From positions 8,432,001 through 8,496,000 of the forward strand of contig OX637293.1 of the NCBI GenBank assembly GCA_951799445.1: a stretch of DNA of 64,000 nucleotides, given 5' to 3'. The notes below the pieces were generated by a model. The model was given only the letters and a program-made list of their open reading frames with translations. It was not told the DNA's origin and did no database searches. Both the position numbers and the translations under genes were made by a program. Source of the stretch: Pseudisothecium myosuroides. Lineage: Eukaryota; Streptophyta; Bryopsida; Hypnales; Lembophyllaceae. This document shows positions 33,261-47,044 of this stretch, one piece after another (within the stretch, counting starts at the first letter, position 1; every line of letters starts with the position of its first letter).

Positions 33261-33925
33261 GGGTGATTGCAAAAAACACTTGTACTATTTCTTGTCACAT
33301 GTTGCAAGCGATATATTTTTGTTTACAAATTTTGCTTTAAATCTGCAAAGGACCACAAATTTATAAATATGGTACATGAGACTATTATTCACATTGGATG
33401 TTTGTTCATATTTATCAAAAATATTTTTTTATTTTTTAAGGAAATCCAATCATCCTAACCATTTGGGGGGTTAAAATTGGGATATGAAGTCACCTACAAG
33501 GATTATATAAATTGACCAAATAATATTCTAAAAATAACATTTTTCATCTTGTACATGTGTTCAAAGTGTGCTATCTTTATATCAACACATGGATTGTAGA
33601 ATTAATTTTTATCAAGATGTAATAAGTTGCTAGAGTCCCCTTTAGATTGAAAAAAACTCTATTTTTAATTTAATTTTTTTGAAAGCCTTTTCTGTTTTCT
33701 AAAAGTGCAGACATGAAAATAACTATTATCTTGATCTTTTTAGTTTTTCTATAATGTACATAACTTTTAGGAAATATTTGTAGGCTTGAATTTTGGAAGT
33801 ATATTATTTTCAATGTTATACTAATTTTTCATATTTTTCTTGATTTTGAAAAAAAAATTCCAATTTTTTTTTCCAATATGACAATTAAAACTCAACAAAT
33901 AGTACAAGTGTTCTTGCAATCACCC
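33261..33925. mobile_element. TIR element family M, copy 2 (665 bp)
   Basis: The termini GGGTGATTGCAAAAAACACT and AAGTGTTCTTGCAATCACCC match the ends of the 1.04-kb hairpin M1, but the interior is not a full inverted repeat. Noncoding. Confidence 0.75.
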
Positions 33926-33932
33926 CCTAGCA

Positions 33933-34237
33933 TTAGATGTTTTTTGGGGGTTGGGAGGGCCGTTTCAGGCCCGTTCTCAACGCTGGTCCCCCCGCAGTTT
34001 CAGGGAACGGCTGTTCCTGATAAAAAAAATTTCAAAAAATTTCAAAAAATTCAAAAAATTTAGTCTTGAAATGAAAAAAAAACAGAAAAAAAAAATCATT
34101 TTTTTTTTGAAAAAATAAATAAAAACATTCCGACGTGGCAGTCGCTCGGCCACGTCAGCGAGCTGCTGCGGCCCTGAATTCGGCAGTTCCCACAGCTGGG
34201 AACACGCAGCCCTCCAGGAGGCTAAAATCTCATCTAA
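33933..34237 (-). mobile_element. GC-ended MITE family B, copy 2
   Basis: Inverted relative of 16193-16492: TTAGATG at the left, CATCTAA at the right, GC-rich subterminal blocks (GAGGGCCGTTTCAGGCCCGT, GACGTGGCAGTCGCTCGGCC) around a poly-A centre. It begins 7 bp after the end of an M element. Confidence 0.8.
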
Positions 34238-34379
34238 TGTCATAGGTGACTACATCAAGCTAGTACATGTCAAGCAACTACATTCTTCATTCCAAGCTCC
34301 TAATACATGTCAAAAAACTTGGAACAAAAAGATGATAGAAAATAGCATGTTGCCATTAATGCAAAAATTCAATTTTTTA

Positions 34380-35660
34380 TGAAAGAATAAACAATGAAAA
34401 TCAACCCCTCCCCCTCTATCAAAAATCTTAGTTAGATGTAAATGGATTCTTAAAATTAAAACCTTTGCTAATAGAAGAATTGATTAATATAAAGCAAGAT
34501 TAGTGGCAAGAGGTTTCGTTCAAATACAAAGGATAGAATTTACATATAAGTTTATCCTATAGTCAAATTCAATTCTATTATTTAATTGTTAGCAAATATC
34601 TACACAAAATAATTTATAAGTCCATCAATTACATATAAAAACAACATTTTTACATGACATTATGAAAGAATTTGTAAGAGTCTACCAAAAGGATGAGATG
34701 AATATCCAAAATCTTTTCACCTACACCTCATACTACTCAAATCTTATTTAGATATAAGCAATCATCTCAACAATGGTAATAACATACTAACCAATTTTTA
34801 TTTTTTCATATATATATACATGATTAACATCCAATGCAAAAATCTATATACAAAAGTGTAATACAAATGGTTTTATAATACTAACCATTTATATTGATGA
34901 TTGTGTTTTAGTAAGCAATAAATTGCTCTCGTCCAAAAACTTAAAAATATCCTTCATAAGGAATTTGATATGTCTAATGAAGGCAAAATACACTACATAC
35001 TTGAAAATGTCATATTAAAAAATCGACTAATAGTGACGATTAACATAAATATTTTACTTCAAATCTTGAAGAATCTAATAAATTAATTGGAATCTATTAA
35101 GTACACCAATGCAATCAGATATATGTTCAACTAAAGACGATTGTTCTAAAACATATCACAATCATCAATACAAGGTCATATTGTTATTTTAAGATAAATT
35201 GAAGGAGATTTTTTTATTACACATCAAATATCCAAAGCAAGATAATGGAAAAATCTTATAAATATTTTCCTATGCAGGTTGGGTTGACGTCTAAGACAAT
35301 TGCCATTTTGCATTAAGATATCACTTTCTTCTTGCAAGAGTTATTACTTCCTAGAGTAGCAAGAAATAACTATTAGTTGCTCTTTCAATAGAATAAAATA
35401 CATGGCTTTATCAAAAGCCATTGCTAAAGCTATTTGATTAATTCACTTAATGATTGAAATAGTTTTTCTACAATCAAATCCTAGGACAATCTATTCATAT
35501 AGCCAAAGTGCTATAGCTTTTAGTGACAATCCTAAATTTCACTCAAAGAATAAACATATGGACATTCAATACAATTTTACATGAAAAATGATTCCTTCAC
35601 AAGAAATACAACTATACTATGTTTCTATAATACAATAATTGTTGATATTTTGACTAATCT
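34380..35660 (+). pseudogene. Copia reverse transcriptase and RNase H remnant
   Basis: Readable pieces: CKWILKIKT followed by a YKARLVARGFVQIQ stretch (about 34438-34545, the copia RT start), and near the end SKNKHMDIQYNFT-type sequence (about 35520-35600) matching the PKFHSRTKHIDI tail of copia RNase H, preceded by decayed ADWAGD-, SST-EAEY- and D-N-SA-like sequence. Stops and shifts are frequent. Most of the RT core, including the YVDD region, was not recognised. Confidence 0.65.
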
Positions 35661-36167
35661 TTATCCAAAGAAATCATACACATTGTATGACTAATTTAGG
35701 TATATATTTGATACTCAAAACTAAATACCATGTTGCCCCTAAAAGTCAAGCTTTAATTATTTATCAATTGTTTTCACAATATCGTTTCCCTCTCTCATTT
35801 ATGTGGGAGTAATTTTCAACAATGCATTTATGGTTGTTTTTCACCATTTGATCAATTTTTTGGACTGTTTTAAAATTCCTTTGCCACAACCATCCAAGCT
35901 TCCTCACACCTTCATCCATCTAGAGTAGAAGGCACTTTAGACAATAAGACTATCACTTATCCAAGATTCATCAATGTGTTATCTCTTTATTGACCAACCC
36001 TAATAAAAATTGGTGGACAAATACTTCTATAAATTTAAACAAGCATCAACAACAAGACTTATTTATGACAAAACTTTGTCAATTATATAAGATACAAGGA
36101 CAAAATTGAAATTGTCTTTCAAACAAATCTTACCTCAAAATTGCTAGTGAAAATTAAAGAAAAGATG
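35661..36167. other. Copia 3' region, noncoding
   Basis: AT-rich tail of the copia remnant between RNase H and the nested TIR element. No further domain seen. Confidence 0.35.
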
Positions 36168-38279
36168 GTTGATGTCCTTGATTGGGGGGTGCACTATATA
36201 GGTTCTTTGTTGGTACTGTGTGTTCAAGCCCCCATTACATGGGGGCTATGTAGGTATAGTTTTAAACTTCTATAGGGCTATATTTACCAATATTTTCAAT
36301 ATTTAGACCATATCATGTACCCTATATGTCATTTAATTTTTTTTTATGGGCTATTTTTGTGTACCCTAAGTTCATTATAAATACTGAACATTGGTAAAAA
36401 AACTTCAAATACTTCATCAGTTCATATTGACATCTGTCACCGAAAACTTGACAAACACAAGATGATGTACAAAACAAGTGAACTTCATAAAATATTTGCA
36501 AACAAAAAATGGTGTACACAAAACAAGTGAAGCTCATAATCTAGAATTAAACATACAAAACAAGTGTGGTTCAATAAAGCTATTTGCAAGGCATACAAAA
36601 TTTTGAACAAGTGAAGTTCATAAGCTATTTGCAAAACATACAGTACTTTGAAATGTAAAGTAGATTCAGTGACAAATTGTTTGTAAAATAAAACTAAAAC
36701 AAGCACAAACTATTGTCAAAGCCTAAGTATTTCCATACATTCAAAGGCAATTGCAAAATATTGTGTAAGAAAAAATGGGGGAAAGCACAATTACTGAGAC
36801 ATAGACAAAGTTGTGAATCATATATGAAGGCTTTAGGGTGGTGAATCTCGAGTCAAACTGCAACCTCAAATTTGTGTGGACATGCAATTTGTAGACACAA
36901 TTGCATGTGTTACCAAACACAACTGCATACATTTACAATGTTTCAGAAATTGAAGGTTGTAATATCAAAGGTTTTAGGTTCATAGGTTCAAAATCCAACA
37001 TGAAAACAAGCAAAACTTGAATTGAACCAAACTTACAAGGTGAAACTCAAAAGCATTTTCAAAACCGGTTGCCTCTTGGATGTTGCGGTTTGGGTTTACA
37101 TGCACGTTCCACAACAAGAGGGAAATTAAATTTAAGCAGAAAATGAAGGAAATGAGGAGGAGAAGGAAATGAAATTCAAACATGAAAGCAAGGAGAAGGA
37201 ATGAAATTCAAACAAGATAGCAAAAAGTAGGAAATGAAATTCAAACACGAAATCAAATAAGAAATTATTGAAATTTCTTGCAATAATCATTGACCCATTC
37301 CAAAAATCCTAAACCATAAACCCTAAGTCATGCTTCGTAAAATGACATTACATGCTAAGGAATAGTTTTTCTTTGGCTTATAAAAGAAAAAAATAAGGTA
37401 ATTAATAAGGGAAGCAAGAGCTCCTTATTGATATACTTACATAAATGAGCACCATTATTAATGGGCAATATATGGTAGTATCTTTGGCTTATACAATAAG
37501 ATGGGAAAATAATATAAAAGTCTAATATTCCTCACAAATATTTTTATTAGTACTATTAGCTTAAGTATTAATAGATTATATTTAATTATTAATACTATTA
37601 TCTTAAGTACTATTTTTTTATTTTTATATATACATAAATTTTCATTAAACTACTAAGTGTTGTGCCTTAACACTTTTAATTATTTGATTAATTGACCTAC
37701 CTTTCCCACTAGTACTTGTTGTGCACTAATGAGTTTGCAAATATAACTGAAAGCAATTCACTTTAACAGCTAATATGGTAGTAAGTACTTCTTAACTTTA
37801 GTTTAATGGTTCATTTAATTGGGTTAAGAACACATGAGTACCTATTCTACAAAACACAAGGGAGCTTGGCAGTGCGACCTTGGCTCCTTGAGCTCACCAC
37901 GTCAATATTTTATGTGCCAACTCATCTTATTAAGCATTGAGTCATTTGATTGAGCTCGGTTAAGCTTACATTGCACTGGACATTAGATTCCCAACTTGGG
38001 ATACTTGTTACAGAGTTATAATCCCTAATACTGGAGCTCTACAAAAAATTTGGATTTTTTTGTTCTTTTTGGCAAGGCTATTGTAGAACTAAGAAAAAAT
38101 TTAAAATCATTATTATCCCCTACCCTTCATTATTTATAAAGATCCTAGATCAATTATGATGATGCTAATTTATTTTGAAGCCTTGTCTAAAATTTAGGAC
38201 CACCCTAATTAAAATAACCCTTCATATGATTGGACGTCTCCAACTAAATATATGGGAGTGCACCCCCCAAGTTGATGTC
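36168..38279. mobile_element. TIR element F1 (2.09 kb) with 9-bp target duplication
   Basis: The element is 36177-38270, flanked by GTTGATGTC at 36168-36176 and 38271-38279. Ends are TTGGGGGGTGCACT and AGTGCACCCCCCAA. A 9-bp duplication suggests a Mutator-like element. The interior has no transposase but holds short direct repeats (ACAAGTGAAGTTCATAAGC type, 36470-36660; GAAATGAAATTCAAACA type, 37140-37250). Minus-strand ORFs across these are low-complexity. Confidence 0.75.
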
Positions 38280-38777
38280 ACAAACGACAACAACAAATTA
38301 AATTAAGCAAAAAAAACTAAAAAATGTCAAACTAACATTTACTTCAAAAATGTAAAAATGAATACATATTAGAAAAGATATTCATCCAACTTGCAATGAA
38401 ACTAAATTGCAATATGCTTGTCAAAAATCATCATCAACATTGTAGCCAACATTCAAATCAAAAACACCACAAGTTAAAAACACCACCTTTATCAAATAAT
38501 AGTTGCCGCTATGACAAAGTATTTGTATTCCAACCTAGACCAAATATTTCAATATAAACAAAAGCAACTCAATAAATCTAGAGCATCAAACATGAACTTG
38601 ATCAAGCCGCTTATAAGTTGCACTTACTCCCAATATACCTAAACCTCAAAGATCTACACGCTGGAGAGCTTTATGATCTACAACAATATAAACAAAACAA
38701 ACTTCAAATCCTAGCCCACATCCTAGCCTAGATCTAAGTTCAAATATTGTTCAAACCTAATGCACTTCTGGGAATAT
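38280..38777. other. Copia 3' internal DNA, noncoding
   Basis: A/C-rich stretch between the nested TIR element and the second LTR-like segment. No gene recognised. Confidence 0.3.
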
Positions 38778-38945
38778 TGAATACATTTATAGTATTAATA
38801 TACAGTAAACCAATATAATTCATATTTACACAAATTGTGCCATGTCTAAAAGTTGTGACAGTTTTTAATTAGAGTTGAAATTGTTATGAAAGTGTGTCAT
38901 CTATAAGCACATAAAACATTGTCGTCATGTAAGTTGATTTAAAAA
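38778..38945 (+). repeat. Copia LTR-like segment (3')
   Basis: Matches 27618-27790 in the same orientation, sharing ATACATTTATAGTATTAATA and AAGTGTGTCATCTA. It is taken as part of the 3' LTR of the dead copia element. True LTR ends could not be fixed. Confidence 0.6.
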
Positions 38946-38976
38946 CAAAAAAATAAAAGGTTGAGTTTTAATTAAG

Positions 38977-39087
<111 letters not shown>

Positions 39088-39109
39088 TTTTTTTTATTTT
39101 TTTTATTTT

Positions 39110-40470
39110 TTCAATTCTCAATAAATCATCCTATTCAAGTATTATTTGTCATGTTGTCACTTAGTAATTAAAAGTATTGAATGGAGATTTTAAGTACAAA
39201 CTTTCCTATTAATTTATGGCAATTCTAAAAGAATTGTCTTGATTACGAATCATTTGTCATTTTGATTTTAAACTTTAAAATTTTAGAGTGGATATTTAAG
39301 TAAGAACTTAATCATTTTAGTTTTGCAATCTCCAAAGAGTCATTCTACTAATGAATCATTTGTGAAATAGATCTAAAAATAAAAAATAGATCATGGAGAT
39401 TTAAGTAAGACCTTCTTTTTTTAGTATTTTTAATTTTTAAAGAGTTTTTTTAATCATGATTCATAAGTAAATTGTCACATTGATTTGAAATTAATAAATT
39501 AATGGTGATAATTTATGTAAGAAATTTCCCTTTCAATTTTTGACTATTCTCTAAGAGCCTTCATAATCATAAATCATTTCATATTGGTAATACAAATAAA
39601 AAATAAAGAGCGGAGATTTAAGTAAAAAATTTCCTATTTATTTTTTGTAATCTTCCAAAACTCTTCCTAATCATGATTGATTTGTCACTTTGACTATAAA
39701 AATGAAACACAAAGGGTGCACATTAATATAAGAAATTCTCTACTTATTCTTTGCAATTCTTCAAGGCTTCTCCTTATCATGAAATACTTCACTTTGATTT
39801 TATAAATACAAAGTAAATGATGATGATTTAAGTAAGAACTTTTACTTTTAATTTTTGTAATTTTCAAAGAGTCCTTTTAATCATGAATCACTTGTCATGT
39901 TGATTCTGAAAAAAAATGAAGGATAGAGATTGAAGTAAGAACGTATCTATTTGCGTTTTGTAATTCTCAAAGAAAAATTACAATCAGGCATTATTTGTTA
40001 CATTGATCTAATAATGAAAGTAAAGGATGGTGATTTAAGTAAAAACGTTTGATTTATATTGAAAACTCCTTCTAGTAATGAATTCTTTAACAATTTTTTC
40101 TCATACATTATTTATTACATTGATTTAAAAATATAAAAATAAAGCATGGAGATTTAATTTATAAATTCATCATTTATTTTATGCAATTTTTAGTAACTCA
40201 TTCTACTCAAGTATTATTTGCTATATTAAATAAAAAAATAAAAAAGAATGAATGGAAAATTAAGTAAAGATTTTAAATTTTAATTTTTGCAATACTCCAA
40301 GACTCTTCCTAATTATGATTTATTTGTCACGATGGTTTTAAAAATGAAAAATAAAAATTAACGATTTAAATAAAGACTTCACTTTTTGTATTTTGCAATT
40401 TTCAAAGACTCTTGTAATTATATATTATTTTTGGTTACGTTGATATTTTATTTAAAATTTATTTAAATTT
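39110..40470. repeat. Diverged tandem array, unit about 105 bp, about 13 copies
   Basis: A motif like ATCATTTGTCA recurs near 39141, 39249, 39355, 39459, 39573, 39677, 39780, 39885, 39988, 40105, 40211, 40317 and 40420. Each time it is followed by TTGAT-type sequence, an A-rich tract, GGAGATTTAAGTAAGAAC-like sequence and TTTTTGCAATTCTCAAAGA-like sequence. Units are diverged and gapped. No ORF runs through the array. Confidence 0.8.
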
Positions 40471-41600
40471 AAAATAAAACTAAAATAAAAGACAATGATT
40501 TAGTAAATAATCCATTCTTTGGGGTGAAGGGTGTATAGTGTATGTCAAAACGTCTTGGAAGTCATTTTCAGAAGATAAAATGAGATCGTGCCTACTTGAC
40601 CCCATAACGGCAAAACTCTTTGAGTTCCGCCTACAATAATAAATAACATCATGTGTGCTCCCATGCCTGTTCACACTCACTATCATATCTTTTGGCCTCA
40701 TGGCAAGATATATGACACTACAATTATGACCATCTTCCACGCTTATTGAGGGTGATCACCATAGATCATGGCCCTCGGTTATATTTTTCATACAAGCATC
40801 TTGAGGAGTTGTTATTTGATCAATATGTCAATACATTCAAATATATCAATGTAGTCAATAAAGTTTTTAGAAATGGTCAATATGGTCAAATTTTAAAAAA
40901 TCTACATTTTTAGTTTTTTTTTAAACAAATTTAAATGACACCAAGCATTAGAGAAAATTTAAAGCCTCAAAGGAGTATGACTCTGGATTGGCATCCCAAA
41001 TTTTTGAATAATTTTTGAAAATTTAAAAACAAAAATTTAATGTGGCACATTATGTACTACATCCGCTTTTGATTAATCTTTTAATTTTTTAAATATTACA
41101 ATTTATTGGATGCTAGTCCAAAGTCAAATGACCTTTCAAAGGCCCCAAATTTTTCTAACAATTTTTGAATGAATAAATCTAGATTTTTTGAAAATTTATG
41201 TTTAATACAAGACTTTTGTATGACATGCTAAATCTTTAAATGACGTTATTGACATGGTATAATATGAAATAGATTTTTTAATTTTATATTTAGGTGTCAT
41301 AGGATACCACACTCCCAAATGCCACTAGCATGATTGTCAAATTTATATTAAGAATGGTTTTGAGTCTATTAAAAGACTATTCTAAGCATCTCAAGGAGAT
41401 AGTGCAACTAATTAATGAAATAACATTATATGGTTGTTTAGAGAAGAAAGTTTGAGGTTTTATAATGTAAACAATTGATTTGAATTTTAAGATTTTTTAC
41501 TCCAAGATGCAAATGATATTAATTTGATCATGACAAATGATGACAAATGAAGACTTTTTTTATAACTCTAAATTATAGACATCATCAACTATTCGTAGTT
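40471..41600. other. AT-rich DNA, no recognised gene
   Basis: A minus-strand ORF at 40480-40740 (86 codons) has no recognisable family. Otherwise homopolymer-rich sequence. Confidence 0.3.
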
Positions 41601-42841
41601 TTCATTTGTTGTCGTTCCACCATGCCGCCATCCACTTTTCACCTGTTGTTGTCCCTTCACCCACCCGCATGTAAACCTGGCACCCACAGTCATTCATGCT
41701 AACATGGTTTTGGATTTCCATGTCATTCTTGAAGGCCAAGCCGTATACATACAACAAAGCCATTTATCATGGAATAAATTTTTTCAAAACCCTAAATCTT
41801 ATTTGACAAAAAAGGCTCGCTAACTCAATACTTGTCTAATATGACATGCAACGTCAAACATACAATACGACGCCATGATCCAATTTTGTGTCAGACAAGA
41901 CAATGCTATTCATCCTAACAAGTCAAAAAACAAGCCTCGGGCTCATGCTTGGACTTGTCTTCGAATCCTCAAAGTTAGAAATAAGAATGGATTTGGAAAG
42001 CCGTGTTATCACAAGGACAAACAAGTGGTTGCGATGGACAAGAAGCTTGGAATACACGACTCTCCTTTAGAAATTCATGTGCCAAATCTTGGCAAAGGAG
42101 TCTCCTTTTACCTTATAGTAGAAGAGACAAAGTTGGAAAAGGTGTTCAAATAAAGCACCTACATGTGTAGGAAAACCAATCAGTCGTAAGGGCTTGAAGA
42201 AAGGATTTTTTAGAAAGATTTGATCATAGGCTAGGAGAATATAGCAAGTTGTCGGATTACAATTGGAAGGGTTTAGTTAGCAATGTATTTTAGGTTACAT
42301 GATGCATCGTTTTGGTACAAGTATGCTTGATCAATCTTCTTCAACAAGCATGCAAATTTTGAATCATGCTTAAGCAAGCATACAACATTTTTTAGCAAAC
42401 ATGGTTCAAATGTTGTTCATTTTGGACAATATTTACTACAAGCATTGAAAGCCAACTTTAGAATTGTAGACGAATGTACTCACCATGTTGCTAATTGTTT
42501 CTAAAGGGAGTGTGAATTCTAGTAGTGTGTATAGCAAATATAGTAAGTTGCTAATTTTTTTGACAAATGTAGCAAAATATTACAAATTTATCAAAGAAAT
42601 TAAAATGAGGTATAACAAATGTCTATGGAATATTGAAGGAGATAGCAATTTTGCTCATTTTGGAAGAAGGAAAAAATTCCTTTGCTCCTTTGTTTTGGGA
42701 TACAAATATAGTTTTGAAAGGCACTTGCATCGTCCATGGGATGTGATAGTCCTCCTACAAGTCACCATTCTTGGTTACCTTTATTCATGCACATACACCA
42801 ATGACATATCTTTCAATATATCGAAGAAAAAAACTTTGTAG
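41601..42841 (+). other. Unrecognised region with two short ORFs
   Basis: 41875-42153 (92 codons, Lys-rich) and 42485-42841 (118 codons) are the longest frames in an otherwise AT-rich stretch whose left part is less AT-rich. Neither has a motif, membrane segment or exon structure I can identify. They may be relics of a mobile element or chance frames. Confidence 0.2.
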
Positions 42842-45800
42842 TTGTGGGGTAACCCGATCCACCACAATCACCAAAGAAGGGGCTATGTCACCATAATGAG
42901 GTGGAAGAAAGATTAGATTCAGGGATGGTAGTCCCCTCTTTGTTTTGGCTACTTGATCCAAGAGATAGAGACTTAAAGTTCTCCCCTCATGCCTCGGAAT
43001 TAAAAGAGATTGTTTTATAAATAAGGCCAATGTCCATACTTAGGAACCATTGCTATATTACTACATTGGAATCACAACCCTAATCCCTTAAAATTTGGAT
43101 TGAAGGGATGGAATACCATGGCTCTATGTCAAGGTCAAAGAAATGGAAGGTTGTTATGAAGCTTGGTGTTATAATCTTCTAACTAGTAGCTACAATGTTT
43201 TCCTTTTTCCATAAGAACAAATAGTCTTCGTTCTTCTTGTTCTTGTCACATAATCTTCAAAGGTTGTATTGTCAGTCAACTTGTTCCATTCCTTATAGAC
43301 TATTGTAGTATGACGTAATCTTTGGTTTTTATTAATTAATTAATATTAAAATCAAATTTTTATAAAAGGTTAAAAACCAAATAGTCAAATTTGTAGAAAT
43401 TGAATGAGAGTTATGTCAAAAACTTCACTAATAAAGGGTCAATGTTGGAAGGAATTTGAATTGGTGGCCAACATGACTATGTGTTAAAAAAATAGAGGAA
43501 TATATTGGTAATTAGAAAGAGAGAATTTATGAGACCTTGAGCTCTAATTCATCGTAGTTTGTTGTGGCTTGGTGAAATTCTATATATTCAAATGAATTCA
43601 ACTAGTCATCAAAAGCAAATAAATGAACTACTATCTTGAACCATTAACAATACAATTAAAACACGTTACGTAGAGCCCGCTTCCATGCATGCATATTAAA
43701 CAAAATTATATTAATGAAGTGCTTCCACTTCCATGATCTTCTTAAATTTGAAGAGACATGATATTTTGTTCACTATGAATATGTGACAATATGTGAAATA
43801 ATTACATAATTACAAAACCAAAATCATCTTTAATCCATATAAATGTAGACAAACCACTTTGGATGAATTTTTATTTTTTTTGTCATTGCAAAGACGAAGG
43901 CCGTTATACTACGGTACTAGCATCTTGCATACATTGGATACCAACAAAAAAAAAAGCACATGCTCCATGAAGTCCATCAAAAGGTTGTTGCCTATAGCAT
44001 AGCAAACCTAAAGTTTAGTCTTGAAGCTCGTTATCTTGCAATTTATTACAATAATTTACACTTTCTCTCTAAATATTTGTTGTGCAATTGTAAGTCAAAT
44101 ACTAGTTGAAAAAGGGCTATAAACAACTAGCATTAATGAGTGCAAAACCAATCATTTAGGACACTTATGATTGATTGGAGCTTGATTTTAGGGTTTAGGT
44201 CATTCTGGACAGGTCATTTATTTTCATTAGGAATTTATTTGTAATGATTTATATTTCTCATTTGTTTGTTGATGTAGAAGTTCATCAACCTTTGGTATAG
44301 ACAGGATTGTTGTGTAGGTTAGTGTGGGTGACTGGGCTTGGTTGACAAGGATTGTAGTGCACGATGTGTTTGCTCAAGTGGATGTAATTGGTGATTAGGC
44401 ACCACTAATGTAGTAGGCATCGTCCAACGTGGTTGCTTACGTATCTACTGAGGTGGATGTGATTGATAATTGGATATTGCTAATGTGGCATAAATTACGA
44501 ACATTTGCTTAGTTGACATGACATCAATTCTATTCATTTTTGGTCAATTGCTAGTCATTGCCTAGTCATTTAAAGTCATTTGATAATTCATATGTTGGTT
44601 ACACAATAATTGCTTATATGAATACTATTGTCATTGATTAGTTATTTTGTAGTTGCAAATACAGAAACAAGAAATAAGAAGATTTCAATACACTTATTTT
44701 TGAGATTTTTTATGTTTATTATTAAAAAATGGTTGTTTATTATTGTAACCCAATTGAGACAAGTGAATGAAGCAGTTGTTTTTATAACTGTACTATAATT
44801 ACAATATGACTGCATTATGTTTCAACGTCATAAATTGTAGTTGTCTTTTGGTCCATTGAAAACTATAAACAACCACCAATTGAAAATGAATCAACATATC
44901 ATAGAAAAATACATCACAAAACAAAAAAATGCAAAAGATGCACTAAGAAACTACAAAATCCACCTGATGCTTTGCTAATTTTGATTTTGTACCTTCCTCT
45001 TGTACCTAAACCATGAACTTCACTAGTTTTCATGAAAAAAGTTGCAGGATTTCAAACAAGAAGCATTTGCCACTATTCAAAAGAAAAAAATGACAAAGGC
45101 ATGTAAAAAAACAAAAATCCAAAACACGGAAAACACTAGCAAAATTATGTAAGAGGCCTTTTAATTTTGACAATACTCCAATATATGGAGTCTAGCTTCA
45201 ATACATTGGAATGCGTATGAAATGTCACTACCTTGCATGACTTTTTTGTTGTACAATAGTTGAATGTCATAATATGCATCCATTTAATAACATATCCTAC
45301 AACAAACTGAGTACAAACAACGCTTATTTTATTATTATGTCTGTCACAAGTACCATCATAAAGCGTTGTTTCCAGCATTTGAACAAATATAACATGTTCC
45401 TCCACTCACCAGTCAACTCAATCCAAAATACATGACCCGTTGACATTAACCCAATAAATAATTTAAATCAAACTTCTTCTTTGTACCTCAAACTGGGGGC
45501 CTATGGGAATTGCCTACAACATTGAAGGCATTATTGCGTGGGTGGACAGAGATAGGGGAAAACTTGGCCATTTTTCATGAGAAGTATAGTTTATGATAGG
45601 GGTCCCTTTCAAATGAGCTGTAGGGGGCTCTTACAAGGTTCAAATTTTTGCTAATGCATGGTACTACACTTAGAAGGTGGCAACAATAATGACTAATTAC
45701 CTAAACGAAACCCTCACTTTGAAATCATGAATAAAAAAAATAAAAAAGGAGGGTGAATAACAAAAAATAAGAAGACAACAAATAGCAAACAAGAGGAAGA

Positions 45801-47044
45801 ATGACAAGAAGATGATTAGCAAGAAGCAAAAAAACCCCTTAATTGTTGCATTCAAGGGGGGGTGGCTGATCTAAACCCTCATTTAGAAATTTTGGGGCTA
45901 AAAAATGGGGAAGAAATGAGAAGAAGATGATTAGCAAGAAGCAAGAAGAGGAACCTAAATTGTGTACTATATTTTATTTTAAATACATTAAATGCATTTT
46001 TTGTACATATCAAAAGAATATTGAAATTAAGTGATGATAAGTATTACCATATTCTATAGTCAAGATTGACAAAAAAATATTTGTAAAAATAGTTTTTTTT
46101 ATAGAATTCTTATGATTTTTGGAATCTTTAGGATATTATTTTTTCAAAAAAAATTATAAGTAAGAAAAAACCTATCTATTGTAAAGCATCTACATAATCA
46201 CATTTGCCACCTTGAATTGATTATTTGGATATGGTAGTAAATTTTCTTGTGAATTTCAAAAAGGCTTAAAGATATTTTGTATTTAAATTTTCTAAATATG
46301 TGTTTAATTACATATAGATTAAATTTTTTATTATAGTGAATTGTCACTAATTTGAATTTATTGTTGTTATAAATAAATATGTTTCTTTACTTATTAAGTT
46401 ATTTTTTATTTATTTACCTTTGAAATGTTTCTTCAACTTTCTGAAATATATTGGAGACTCTACAAATAATATTGTATATAAAAGATGTGGATGATAAATT
46501 TATTAGAATTTATTACAATATTATAATTTCAGTATACAATATGTGCATACAATTTTGCATGTGGCCTCGGAGCATCTTTTTATATCTTAGTGTATAATTC
46601 TTATCACATTGTGCTAAATCCTTCAAATTATATTTTTTGAGACATATTTTGAATTATAATAGAAGTTGATATTCTTTTATTGAATTGATTTTTTTATCCA
46701 AAGCATATCATTTAGTAGCAAATTATAATTGTAGGAAATCTTGTAAAGAAAATTATAAAAGTTATTTCAAACCTTTTATGAAGTCTTTTTTTAAAAATGG
46801 TGCTAATAAGATTTTTTTTTAAAGATGAGATGAATCATTATAAAACCATTTATAGAATGTATATTAAAAATTACAACATCATGCATAAAATAAAATAAGA
46901 ATCATGAAACCTAAGCCAAAGATTGTGATATATATAGATGATCCATTCTAAAGCATGGAATCTCAAGAAGACAATGATAAAATGGCAAGTATTCATAAAA
47001 AGCAATGTTGTAATAAATCTTTGTATTCCACTCAAATTCACACA
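42842..47044. other. AT-rich intergenic DNA, nothing recognised
   Basis: Short ORFs such as 45145-45405 (minus) carry no known motif. No TIR pair or repeat shared with the rest of the window was found by eye. Confidence 0.35.

Larger units (their letters stand above)
27618..38945 (+). mobile_element. Degraded Ty1/copia retrotransposon split by nested elements
   Basis: In order: an LTR-like segment 27618-27790, primer-binding site at 27809, gag-like frame about 28685-29035, pre-integrase and integrase remnants 29340-30110, then nested elements, reverse transcriptase remnant about 34390-34560, RNase H remnant about 35240-35640, a nested 2.1-kb TIR element, and a second LTR-like segment 38778-38945. 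The two LTR-like segments share ATACATTTATAGTATTAATA and AATTAGAGTTGAAATTGTTA. Many stops and shifts show it is long dead. Confidence 0.75.

Noticed and set aside
39110..40470. CRISPR-like array
   Set aside because: Units are diverged, AT-rich and contiguous without uniform spacers, in a plant nuclear context; it is a tandem repeat.
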